NCBI RefSeq assembly: GCF_011753055.1
Contig: NZ_VWWJ01000026.1
Coordinates: 1 to 64,000 of the forward strand
Reading direction: 5' to 3'
Length of the DNA stretch: 64,000 bases
Source: Burkholderia sp. Ax-1719
Lineage (GTDB): Bacteria > Pseudomonadota > Gammaproteobacteria > Burkholderiales > Burkholderiaceae
The notes below the pieces were generated by a model that saw only the letters and a program-made list of their open reading frames with translations, ran no database searches and was not told the DNA's origin. The position numbers and the translations under genes are program-made. Shown one piece after another: positions 1 to 8,996 of this stretch (the stretch's first letter is position 1; each line of letters starts with the position of its first letter).

Positions 1-116
1 TGCCTGATGACCATAGCGAGCTGGTCCCACCCCTTCCCATCCCGAACAGGACCGTGAAACAGCTCCACGCCGATGATAGTGCGGATTGCCCGTGTGAAAG
101 TAGGTAATCGTCAGGC
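1..116 (+). rRNA. rrf: 5S ribosomal RNA
   Basis: The sequence matches the betaproteobacterial 5S rRNA throughout, including the internal CCCATCCCGAACAGGACCG block and the GTGTGAAAGTAGG block near the 3' end. The first bases (GCCTGA) pair with the last (TCAGGC), closing helix I, so the gene appears complete although it starts at the window edge. It is the last gene of an rRNA operon whose 16S and 23S genes would lie to the left. Confidence 0.97.
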
Positions 117-132
117 TCCTTATGCTGCAAGT

Positions 133-172
133 CCAGAACCCCGGTGTCTCCGCAAGAGAACCGGGGTTCTGG
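133..172 (+). terminator. Hairpin downstream of 5S rRNA
   Basis: CCAGAACCCCGG at 133-144 is the exact reverse complement of CCGGGGTTCTGG at 161-172, giving a perfect 12-bp stem with a 16-nt loop. There is no strong T-run after it, so it may act as an rRNA-operon terminator or processing hairpin rather than as a classical intrinsic terminator. Confidence 0.6.
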
Positions 173-214
173 CGTTTACGCGCTGAAAACAGGCGTGCGA
201 AAAGAAGCGCCAAA

Positions 215-246
215 GAAAAAAGCCGTCCCCGAAGGGACGGCTTTTT
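215..246. terminator. Bidirectional intrinsic terminator between rRNA operon and GntP gene
   Basis: AGCCGTCCC and GGGACGGCT form a perfect stem with a short loop. It is preceded by an A-run and followed by a T-run, so it can stop transcripts from the 5S rRNA on the plus strand and from the GntP gene on the minus strand. Confidence 0.9.
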
Positions 247-333
247 GCATTCCAGCGACCACGCAGCGCAAACCTCACCGCTGCGCGAGAAACTTCCTCG
301 CCAGTTGAATGCAGTCCAAAGACTGCATATCGA

Positions 334-1734
334 TTAAACCCATCCGGTCGTATAAAAAACCGCGATCACGAAAAACACAGCGAGGGTTTTAATCACCGTA
401 ACCGCAAAAATATCCCGATAAGACTCGCGGTGCGTCAAACCCGTCACAGCCAGCAGCGTAATCACCGCACCGTTATGCGGTAGCGTATCCATACCGCCGC
501 TGGCCATTGCCACTACGCGATGCAGCACTTCTAACGGAATGCCCGCTGCCTGCGCGCCCTTGATAAACGTATCGGACATCGCAGCCAGCGCGATACTCAT
601 ACCGCCCGATGCAGAACCCGTAATCCCCGCAAGCGAACTCACCGAAATTGCCGCATTCACAAGCGGATTCGGAATGCTCTTGAGCGCATTGCTTACCACG
701 ATAAAGCCGGGTAGCGCCGCGATCACGCCGCCGAAGCCATATTCCGAAGCCGTATTGAGCGACGCCAGCAACGCGCCCGCCACCGCGGCCTTGGTGCCGA
801 CAGCAAAGCGTTCCCGAACGCGCGAAAACGCGGTAACGACCACGAACACAATGCCCAGCAGCAATGCGCCTTCCACTGACCAGATCGCCACGACCTGTTT
901 GACCGTAGTGGTCACAGGCGTATGGACGCCAGGCAGCACGTCCGGCGTCACGGTATAGGTATCGCCGTACCACTGCGGAATCCAGCGCGTGAGAAAGAAA
1001 TTCGCCACGCCCACCAGCACGAGCGGTGCAATGGCCAGCAGCGGATTCGGCAGATGGTCGGTCTTGACGTGCTCGGGTTCGTTCACCAGCGACGTACCGT
1101 AGCCTTCGCCCTTTGCCATCGCGCTGCGGCGTCGCCATTCGAGGTAAGTCAGACCCACCACGATGATAAAGAGCGAACCGATCACGCCGAGAACCGGCGC
1201 AGCCCACGCCGTGGTCTTGAAGAAGGTCGTCGGGATGATGTTCTGGATCTGCGGCGTGCCGGGCAATGAATCCATCGTGAACGAAAACGCCCCGAGCGCG
1301 ATTGCGCCGGGCATCAGGCGCTTGGGGATGTCACTCTGGCGATAGAGCTCGGCGGCGAACGGATAGACCGCGAACACCACCACGAAGAGCGAGACACCGC
1401 CATACGTGAGCAGCGCGCACACCGCGACGATCACCGCATTGGCACGCGAGCTGCCGATGTAGCGGATGGCGGCCGCGACAATCGCCTCGGAATATCCCGA
1501 TAGTTCGATGACCTTGCCAAATACGGCGCCAAGCAAAAACACGGGGAAATAGAGCTTCACGAAACCCACCATCTTTTCCATGAAGATGCCGGAAAAGACG
1601 GGCGCGACAGCGGCGGGATCGGTGAGCAGAACGGCGGCGAGGGCCGCCACGGGAGCGAACAGAATCACGCTGTAGCCGCGATAGGCGGCAAGCATGAGAA
1701 ACGCTAGAGCGGCTAGAACGATGATGAACGACAT
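334..1734 (-). CDS. GntP-family permease
   Basis: A 466-residue, almost entirely hydrophobic protein with about 12 membrane segments, of the GntP gluconate/hydroxy-acid:H+ symporter family. The N-terminal half carries the glycine-rich TYGGVSLFVV stretch and the DSLPGTPQIQN loop typical of GntP members; the C-terminal half has ASGGM and DTLPHNGAV motifs. The substrate could be gluconate, D-glycerate, 3-hydroxybutyrate or another carboxylate; sequence alone does not decide. The start at 1734 is preferred over an upstream in-frame ATG at 1773 because AGGAGA lies five bases before it and the protein then opens directly with a membrane segment. It stands alone, divergent from the gene at 1926. Confidence 0.88.
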   Translation of the reverse strand: MSFIIVLAALAFLMLAAYRGYSVILFAPVAALAAVLLTDPAAVAPVFSGIFMEKMVGFVKLYFPVFLLGAVFGKVIELSGYSEAIVAAAIRYIGSSRANAVIVAVCALLTYGGVSLFVVVFAVYPFAAELYRQSDIPKRLMPGAIALGAFSFTMDSLPGTPQIQNIIPTTFFKTTAWAAPVLGVIGSLFIIVVGLTYLEWRRRSAMAKGEGYGTSLVNEPEHVKTDHLPNPLLAIAPLVLVGVANFFLTRWIPQWYGDTYTVTPDVLPGVHTPVTTTVKQVVAIWSVEGALLLGIVFVVVTAFSRVRERFAVGTKAAVAGALLASLNTASEYGFGGVIAALPGFIVVSNALKSIPNPLVNAAISVSSLAGITGSASGGMSIALAAMSDTFIKGAQAAGIPLEVLHRVVAMASGGMDTLPHNGAVITLLAVTGLTHRESYRDIFAVTVIKTLAVFFVIAVFYTTGWV

Positions 1735-1925
1735 GGAGTCTCCTGCAGGGCGTGTTGCACTTCGTCGATGCACTTATGTATTGCGCCTTCTTTTTTTGCT
1801 GCGTGGCCCACGTTCGATGCATGGTGCGCCGCAGCGATTGTACCGAAACGTTCAGGAACGCTTCGCTATTGCGGCGCGCACGGCGCGGCCCTATCTTGAC
1901 GGAATCGGCACTGGGGGAGACGGCC

Positions 1926-2477
1926 ATGCGCAAACACAAGGCGGTTGGGCGGATCGCGCCAGCGGTTCGGGCCGCGACGCTCGCCTTGGCGATTATCGTC
2001 ATCGTTTCCGCGGCAGCGAACGCGCAGTCCACGACCGCCGATCCGAACGAAATCCGCAACTGGTACAACGACCCGTTTTTCGCGCTATCGAGCGCGGTCG
2101 ACGCGTGCCCGCAGCCGCTCGGCCCACGCATGACCAAAGCCGACGCCGACGATGACGCCCACTATCGCGTTGAGCGTGGCACCACCTGCTGGCTCGCGCA
2201 CAAGTGCTCGAAGCCGAACTCCTATCTCTACGATGCCGATATTGCCCAGGCGATCCGCACGCAGTTCAAGGACGATGCGAGCCTCGCCGGCACGAGTCTG
2301 TGGATCACGGTGCAGCGGCGCTTTGTTTACGCCGAGGGCTGCGCCGGTGCGCAATTCGATCGTGCGGCGCTGGAGCGGCGGCTGTCGGCGGTCGCCGATG
2401 TCGAGCAGGTGTTCGTGCGCGTGAGCGTCGATCCGCATGCCCCGCCGCCTTACAAAACGATGCCGCCTTCGCGTTGA
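1926..2477 (+). CDS. Exported hypothetical protein with BON-like C-terminal half
   Basis: A 183-residue protein with an N-terminal signal peptide (hydrophobic stretch about residues 16-32, Ala-x-Ala-type cleavage near SAAANAQ). The C-terminal part, from the DADIAQAIRTQF stretch onward, has the alternation of an amphipathic helix, a strand and a second helix ending in VEQVFVRV that resembles BON domains of periplasmic and outer-membrane proteins. Cysteines (VDACPQP, TTCWLAHKC, AEGCAG) suggest disulfides in the periplasm. GGGGGA seven bases upstream fixes the ATG at 1926. No specific function is recognised; the BON assignment is an inference from pattern only. Confidence 0.75.
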   Translation: MRKHKAVGRIAPAVRAATLALAIIVIVSAAANAQSTTADPNEIRNWYNDPFFALSSAVDACPQPLGPRMTKADADDDAHYRVERGTTCWLAHKCSKPNSYLYDADIAQAIRTQFKDDASLAGTSLWITVQRRFVYAEGCAGAQFDRAALERRLSAVADVEQVFVRVSVDPHAPPPYKTMPPSR

Positions 2478-2585
2478 CAGAGCCGGGTGGTCAAGCGCGG
2501 CCAATGCCAGCCGCATGGCGCTCAGGCGTCACGCGGCATGGCACAATCGCAACGTCGAAAAACTAGAACGCCCCCGGGGTACTCC

Positions 2586-2873
2586 ATGACTCGTTTTGCT
2601 TCGTTGTCGTCTTGCAAGTCGTCCCTTCGCAGGCTGCCGTTTGCGGCGGGCGCCTGCGCTTTGCTCGCGGCGCTGTCCGCGTGCAGCAGCGGTCCGCCGC
2701 TGTTCCTTTCCGATGGGCGCCCCACGATCCAGGTGCAATGCCCGGCGGGCGGCGACCGCGATTCGTGCGTGCAGCAGGCGCGCGTGCGCTGCGCAGGCGC
2801 GGGTTATGACACCGTCGATACCTCGACGACCGGCGACACCTATACGCTCGTGTTCGCCTGCAAGGGCAAATAA
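2586..2873 (+). CDS. Small putative lipoprotein
   Basis: A 95-residue protein with a lipoprotein signal: basic N-terminus, hydrophobic core LPFAAGACALLAAL, then a lipobox LSAC followed by Ser-Ser, so Cys would be lipidated and the protein anchored to a membrane facing the periplasm. The mature part is about 60 residues and has three further cysteines (VQCPAGG, DSCVQQARVRC, VFACKGK). GGGG six bases before the ATG supports the start. It may be co-transcribed with the exported protein 108 bp upstream. No family is recognised. Confidence 0.72.
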   Translation: MTRFASLSSCKSSLRRLPFAAGACALLAALSACSSGPPLFLSDGRPTIQVQCPAGGDRDSCVQQARVRCAGAGYDTVDTSTTGDTYTLVFACKGK

Positions 2874-2928
2874 GACATCCTGATAGCCGAGCCGGACAGC
2901 CGCGCGGCGGGGATGTGTCTGGGCGGCG

Positions 2929-4191
2929 TCAGTGCGTGTCCGCACCAGGCCGGCCGCGCGCCGGCAGATTCATCAACAGGCGCAGCAGATCGGGCTGCCG
3001 CCGCGTGGCGGTTTTGAGATAGATCGACTGTAGTTGCTTGCGCACCGTGTCGTACTGAACGCTCACGCGCGCGGCGATTTCCTTGGGTGTGAAGCCGTCC
3101 ACCAGCAGATGCACGATGCGGCATTCGGCCGGCGAAAGGTCGAAAGCGGTCGCCAGCACCTGTTCGTCCACCGCGGGCGCCGATCTCGGGTGATAGAACG
3201 TCACCGCCGCCATGGCGCGCAGATCGGCTGTCGAGGCCTCGCCCGGCGTCACGACGCTGTAAAACGCGTAGAGCACTTCCGGAGCGGCCGGCAGCGATGT
3301 CCCGGCTTCGTCGCCGCTACTTTCCTTCGCAACAGCGCGATCCGCCGCGCTGACGATGCGCAGCGCCCGCAGTCGCGCCGCCGCGGCCCGTGCGCCGCTC
3401 ACATGGTTCTTCAGGCGCGCCTCGCTGATCGCTACATCCTCCAGAAAACGCGTCTGGAATGGCGCCGCCAGCGCGATGCGCTTGCTGCGCACGCGCACCA
3501 GCGAGGTCGCGCGCAGCAGGCGTTGCGCAGGCTCGTTGCTGTGCAGGACTTCGCCCATCGCGCTGACCAGCATGGCGGGCGGGCGCGCCTGGCCCGCGAG
3601 CGAGTCGGCGTCGGGCAGCAGGCGGCGCAGGCTCAAGCGCATTGCGCGGATCATGTGAGGCGTCAGACGCTCAAGCAGCGCGCGCCCGGCTTCGGGGAGC
3701 GGGCCGTCGGCCTCATTGCGGCGGCAGGCGATCATCGCCGTGAGCGTGCCGCTATCGATCAGTTTGCACAGCGAGACGAAGCGGCCGCCGCCCGCCAGCA
3801 CGCAAGGCTCGAACACCGCCTGGCCGTGACTGTGGCCGGCATCGGTGCAGCAATAGAGCCATTTGCCGGGGGCACAGGCGCGCAGCCATTCAAGGCGGGC
3901 GTCGTCGCGATACAGCGAGGGAATGAATTCGAGCGGTTCGGTTTCCATCAGCGTGAAACCGTCGGCCCAGGAGAACAGCTCGCGCTGGCGATCGAATGCG
4001 CTCAGCTGGATCGAGGCAACCCCAAGCGCGGCGCGCAACTCAGCGCAAAAATCCTTCCATGCCGCGGGTCGTTCGAGCGTGGCGTAAATGCCGTGCAACA
4101 GGCAATCGTATTCCGATTCATTCGATTTCACGCCGACCCCGTTTTCAAACCCACCGCGAAGATCCGGTCGTCTAAAAAATGCGTGACGCAT
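2929..4191 (-). CDS. LuxR-family transcriptional regulator
   Basis: A 420-residue protein ending in a LuxR-type helix-turn-helix (about residues 345-405: LSPAECRIVHLLVDGFTPKE, then IAARVSVQYDTVRKQL). The long N-terminal part has no recognisable acyl-homoserine-lactone or receiver domain; it may be PAS/GAF-like, as in orphan LuxR regulators of Burkholderia. The ATG at 4191 has AAGGA only two bases upstream; an in-frame GTG at 4131 has GGGG at better spacing and would remove 20 residues, so the start is uncertain. It converges on the small lipoprotein gene, and its target is not apparent. Confidence 0.85.
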   Translation of the reverse strand: MRHAFFRRPDLRGGFENGVGVKSNESEYDCLLHGIYATLERPAAWKDFCAELRAALGVASIQLSAFDRQRELFSWADGFTLMETEPLEFIPSLYRDDARLEWLRACAPGKWLYCCTDAGHSHGQAVFEPCVLAGGGRFVSLCKLIDSGTLTAMIACRRNEADGPLPEAGRALLERLTPHMIRAMRLSLRRLLPDADSLAGQARPPAMLVSAMGEVLHSNEPAQRLLRATSLVRVRSKRIALAAPFQTRFLEDVAISEARLKNHVSGARAAAARLRALRIVSAADRAVAKESSGDEAGTSLPAAPEVLYAFYSVVTPGEASTADLRAMAAVTFYHPRSAPAVDEQVLATAFDLSPAECRIVHLLVDGFTPKEIAARVSVQYDTVRKQLQSIYLKTATRRQPDLLRLLMNLPARGRPGADTH

Positions 4192-4545
4192 ATTCCTTGC
4201 ACAACTGTGGAATATACAGCTGTTTCAGCTGCCGTTAATCTTCGATTTGTTTGTGACTAATTATCGCCAGATTGGACGAACCGCTCATGGTGTTCCGTGC
4301 GGTAGGCAACGGATGGTCGGGCACTCCCGTTTTAATCTCGATCGGCGAGGCCGGTGAAAATCGCTGCACCAGCGTGCTCGCAGAGAAATGACCGCAAAAT
4401 CAGGCCAATGAGCCTGTCTCCATTCTGCAATCCGGCGAAATTAGAACAATGCGCCGAATTAATCGTTTTTCTTCGCGCCGCATTGAATGCGCTGACGCCG
4501 TTTGAATGGCGTCTTTCTGACGTTGGATGAATCCCGGGGCCAGGA
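4192..4545. other. Intergenic region, divergent promoters presumed
   Basis: A 354-bp gap between the LuxR gene and a small plus-strand ORF. It is noticeably richer in A/T than its neighbours. ACAACTGT and ACAGCTGT lie close together just upstream of the LuxR start, but no convincing operator, RNA gene or terminator can be defined. Confidence 0.5.
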
Positions 4546-4773
4546 ATGAATCATCATCAACTCGAAAAGGATATTGAGCATCTAGAGCAGGTCGTTGCAA
4601 GACTCTCCGGAACTGACCGCATTCCCCTTTCTTACTGGCGTGGCCGTGTTGCTGCGGTGTCGGGCGCCGATCTCGTGCCGTCGCAATTGCAGCGCGTCAA
4701 ACGCCTTTCCGAGGCGCTGTGCGCCCTGGAGCGGCGTGCGAAGGGCTGTCCTGATTACGAAACCGTTCGTTAG
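4546..4773 (+). CDS. Small hypothetical protein
   Basis: A 75-residue, mostly helical and charged ORF beginning with HHQLEKDIEHLEQVV, a pattern that suggests a short coiled-coil or small DNA-associated protein. CGGGG lies about eight bases before the ATG, and the following gene, 139 bp downstream on the same strand, is an H-NS homologue. No family is recognised. It could be a small conserved Burkholderiaceae protein; the possibility that it is not a gene is real. Confidence 0.5.
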   Translation: MNHHQLEKDIEHLEQVVARLSGTDRIPLSYWRGRVAAVSGADLVPSQLQRVKRLSEALCALERRAKGCPDYETVR

Positions 4774-4912
4774 CGAACACATGACTTCAAATTGCGCGTG
4801 TAAAAAACGGCAATATTTGACGGAAATAAGCGAAAAATACGCGTAATTTGGCACTTTCGCGCGCGAGAAGGGCCACAATAGCCATCTGTATCCCTTCTGG
4901 AGACCTCTATTC

Positions 4913-5212
4913 ATGCCGAGCTATAAGCAACTGACCGCCCAACTCGAAAAGCTGCATAAGGAAGTTGCCGCGGCACGCGAAAAGGAAGTCGAGCAGGCGA
5001 TCGCCGAAATCAAGGAAAAGATCGCTGAATATGAAATCACGGCGGAAGAACTCGGCTTTACAAGCGCGGGCGCAGCGGCCGGGCGCAAAAAGACGCCACT
5101 GCCGGCGCGCTTTGCGAACCCCAAGACCGGTGAAACCTGGAGCGGCCGTGGCCGCGCCCCGGCGTGGCTCGCGGGCGTGAAGAACCGCGACCGCTTCCTG
5201 ATCAAGGAATAA
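4913..5212 (+). CDS. H-NS family nucleoid-associated protein
   Basis: A 99-residue H-NS/Bv3F-type protein. Residues 1-45 form the charged oligomerisation helix; the C-terminal end holds the DNA-binding motif NPKTGETWSGRGRAPAWL with the RGRxPxWL core that binds the minor groove of AT-rich DNA. Proteins of this type silence horizontally acquired or AT-rich promoters in Burkholderiaceae. The start has GGAGA about ten bases upstream. Such genomes usually carry many paralogues, so this copy cannot be assigned to a particular target, although AT-rich gaps in this window (for example near 33 kb) are reasonable candidates. Confidence 0.93.
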   Translation: MPSYKQLTAQLEKLHKEVAAAREKEVEQAIAEIKEKIAEYEITAEELGFTSAGAAAGRKKTPLPARFANPKTGETWSGRGRAPAWLAGVKNRDRFLIKE

Positions 5213-5816
5213 GGGCGCTCCGCTAGCGTCCCGTAAATCCTCACCTTTGCGCGGCGCGCGGCCTGCCGAACGCGCCGCAGCCAGCCTGGCGCCGTGTCGG
5301 TGCGGCGTCAGGAGCGCTTCCCCCGGTTTCAGTCCTTCTCAGCGGCAAAACGTCTAAGTCGCTGAACCAGAACGGTTTCTTCCGAAGGCCGATCTGGCGT
5401 GCCGCCGCGTTGCCATTCGTTTTCCGCAGAATCCGCTCGATGCCTGACTCACGTGGGCTTCTGCATCCGGCCCCGTTGCGTCGCTCTTTCGCATCTCTCC
5501 CGTAAAAGCTCACCTTGAGCGCTTCTCCACGCATGCCGCTTCACACGCCTGTGCAGCGAACTCTTAGTCGTGGGCGGTAATGCCGTGTATCATTCGTCCC
5601 CGGCGCCTTCCTGCTGCGGACGTCGATCGTGTTTTTCAGATCGATCGTGCTATTCGCCTCGAAGGCCGCGACGCGCAGGCTGCCCGCCTGCCGTGCCGCA
5701 GCCGGCCATGCTGCCGCGCTGGCCGCCGGGCCGGCCGCCGCCGACGCGCCGGCCACATCCGCAACCCCCGCCGCGCGGCAGGTTGCCCGAATTCATCCGT
5801 GATACCCGCTCCATCC
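5213..5816. other. Long intergenic region upstream of prfC
   Basis: This 604-bp stretch contains no gene I can support. The prfC reading frame stays open for 79 codons upstream of the chosen start, but the translation is Arg/Pro/Ala-rich noise without family similarity. A minus-strand ORF at 5241-5534 is likewise unsupported. No terminator or clear promoter was identified. Confidence 0.5.
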
Positions 5817-7418
<1,602 letters not shown>

Positions 7419-7439
7419 CACGGCCGACCGCTGATGTGA

Positions 7440-7477
7440 AACGGGCCGCTGGGGTTTGTCCCAGCGGCCCGTTTTTT
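7440..7477. terminator. Intrinsic terminator between prfC and diguanylate cyclase gene
   Basis: CGGGCCGCTGGG and CCCAGCGGCCCG form a perfect 12-bp stem with a short loop, followed by six T residues. It terminates prfC and overlaps the last bases of the convergent gene at 7476. Confidence 0.92.
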
Positions 7478-8651
7478 ATGCGTGCGTGGTTTGCGTATCG
7501 CTATCCGCGTGTTCCAGGCGATTGCCGCCCAACGATTTCGCGCGATAGAGCGCCTTGTCGGCGGCGGCGAGCAGATCGGCAAGCATCGCCGGATGGCCGT
7601 CGCGGCACGCGAGGCCGATGCTCACGGTCGTGCGCATGCCCACGCCGTCGATGCCGAGCGCGGCCGTCTGCTCGAAGCGCCGCACGATCAGCTCGCCCAT
7701 CGCTTGCGCAGGCGCGCGTTCGAGGCCCGGCAGCAGCGCCGCGAATTCCTCGCCGCCGATGCGCGCGAGCAGCGCCTGCGGCCCCACCACACCGCGCGCA
7801 ATCGCTGAAAACGACTTCAGGACTTCGTCGCCGGTCTTGTGGCCGTAGCGGTCGTTGATCGCCTTGAAGTGGTCGAGATCGAAGGCCAGCAGTGCGACCG
7901 GCTCATGTTTGCCTGCGTGGCCGAGCACGCGCGCGCCTTCCTCGAAGAACCAGCGGCGATTGCCCAGACGGGTCAGATAATCCGTTTGGGATTCCTGCAA
8001 AAGCTGGCTATGGGTCTCTTCGCGCACGAGCCGCAGCAGCGTCATCGGCAGCACGACGGAGTACAGCACGCCTTCGTAGATGGTGATCTTGCTGGCCGCA
8101 GGCAGGATCGCCTGGCCGTAGTGCGCGGCGAGCCACGGCAGGATGCCCGCGCGAAACGCATAGAGCGCCGCATGGACGCCCGTCACCAGCACCGCGATAT
8201 TGCGCGCGTGTCCCCATTTGCGTCCGTCGCCGCGCAGCAGCTCGCGCGCGGCCATCGCCGAAGCCAGCGACAGCGGAAACGCGGTGATATACATCCACAT
8301 CGGCTGGAGCCCGCGCGTGCCCGAAATCACCCAGGCGAGCGCCTGGATCAGCAGGATGGCGACTGCGGATTTGCGATAGCTGCGCCCGTTCATGACCGCG
8401 ACGCCCTGCGCGATCATCAGATAGCCGGAAAGGACGACCAGATTACTGAGCGCGGATCCCCAAACGCCGGGCAATTTAAGGCGATAGATGATGCCCACGC
8501 AGCCCATGGCGAGCGTGGCATAACCTGCGGCGAGTATTTTCAGTTCCTTGCTGCGCAGCGGGTGAGTGCGGACCTCCCAGAAGGTCATCGCGGAGCTGGC
8601 GAGTAGGGTTCCGATCGCGAGGAAATATAGGGTGAGAAGGTCGACGTGCAT
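7476..8651 (-). CDS. Membrane-bound GGDEF diguanylate cyclase
   Basis: A 391-residue protein with about six or seven transmembrane segments in residues 5-205, then a GGDEF domain (about 220-380). The active-site signature is GGEEF at 299-303, with DLDHFKAINDRYGH at about 258-271, so it should make cyclic di-GMP from GTP. The residues five positions before GGEEF (VGPQ region) do not form the RxxD inhibitory I-site, so product inhibition at that site is unlikely. The N-terminal membrane region matches no named sensor family I can identify. It is a single gene converging on prfC. Confidence 0.92.
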   Translation of the reverse strand: MHVDLLTLYFLAIGTLLASSAMTFWEVRTHPLRSKELKILAAGYATLAMGCVGIIYRLKLPGVWGSALSNLVVLSGYLMIAQGVAVMNGRSYRKSAVAILLIQALAWVISGTRGLQPMWMYITAFPLSLASAMAARELLRGDGRKWGHARNIAVLVTGVHAALYAFRAGILPWLAAHYGQAILPAASKITIYEGVLYSVVLPMTLLRLVREETHSQLLQESQTDYLTRLGNRRWFFEEGARVLGHAGKHEPVALLAFDLDHFKAINDRYGHKTGDEVLKSFSAIARGVVGPQALLARIGGEEFAALLPGLERAPAQAMGELIVRRFEQTAALGIDGVGMRTTVSIGLACRDGHPAMLADLLAAADKALYRAKSLGGNRLEHADSDTQTTHA

Positions 8652-8996
8652 CGCGGGCGTAAAAGCGCTACGCCGTTACATCCCGGCGGCTGGCGCATTT
8701 TACGATGATTTTGCGATATCAGAATGATCGCGTCAGAAGGCTGCGAATTTGCAACAGATAAAGCGCGGCACGGTCTGCGATACCGGTAACGTTTTCCGCT
8801 TTTTGCCGGTCTTTTTGCACACGTTTTGAATCACTCAGGCGCCGCGACGCCATGCCGCCGCCGCATCGGGGTCGCCAGGCGGCAATATCCACGCGTGATC
8901 GACGCATGGGGGCACCGATTCGCCTATCCTCATCGTCACGATGGGTCGCGGCGATTCGCACGCCGCGCCGCATATTGAGAAGAACGAGGAGGGGCA
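8652..8996. other. Divergent intergenic region
   Basis: A 345-bp gap between the divergent cyclase gene and the acetyltransferase gene. It must hold both promoters, but I see no hexamer pair or inverted repeat good enough to name, and no small ORF with a ribosome-binding site. Confidence 0.45.

Noticed and set aside
122..337. 71-codon ORF after the 5S rRNA
   Set aside because: It runs through two terminator hairpins and has no ribosome-binding site.
5241..5534. 97-codon minus-strand ORF before prfC
   Set aside because: No family similarity and no ribosome-binding site; composition is typical of random GC-rich DNA.
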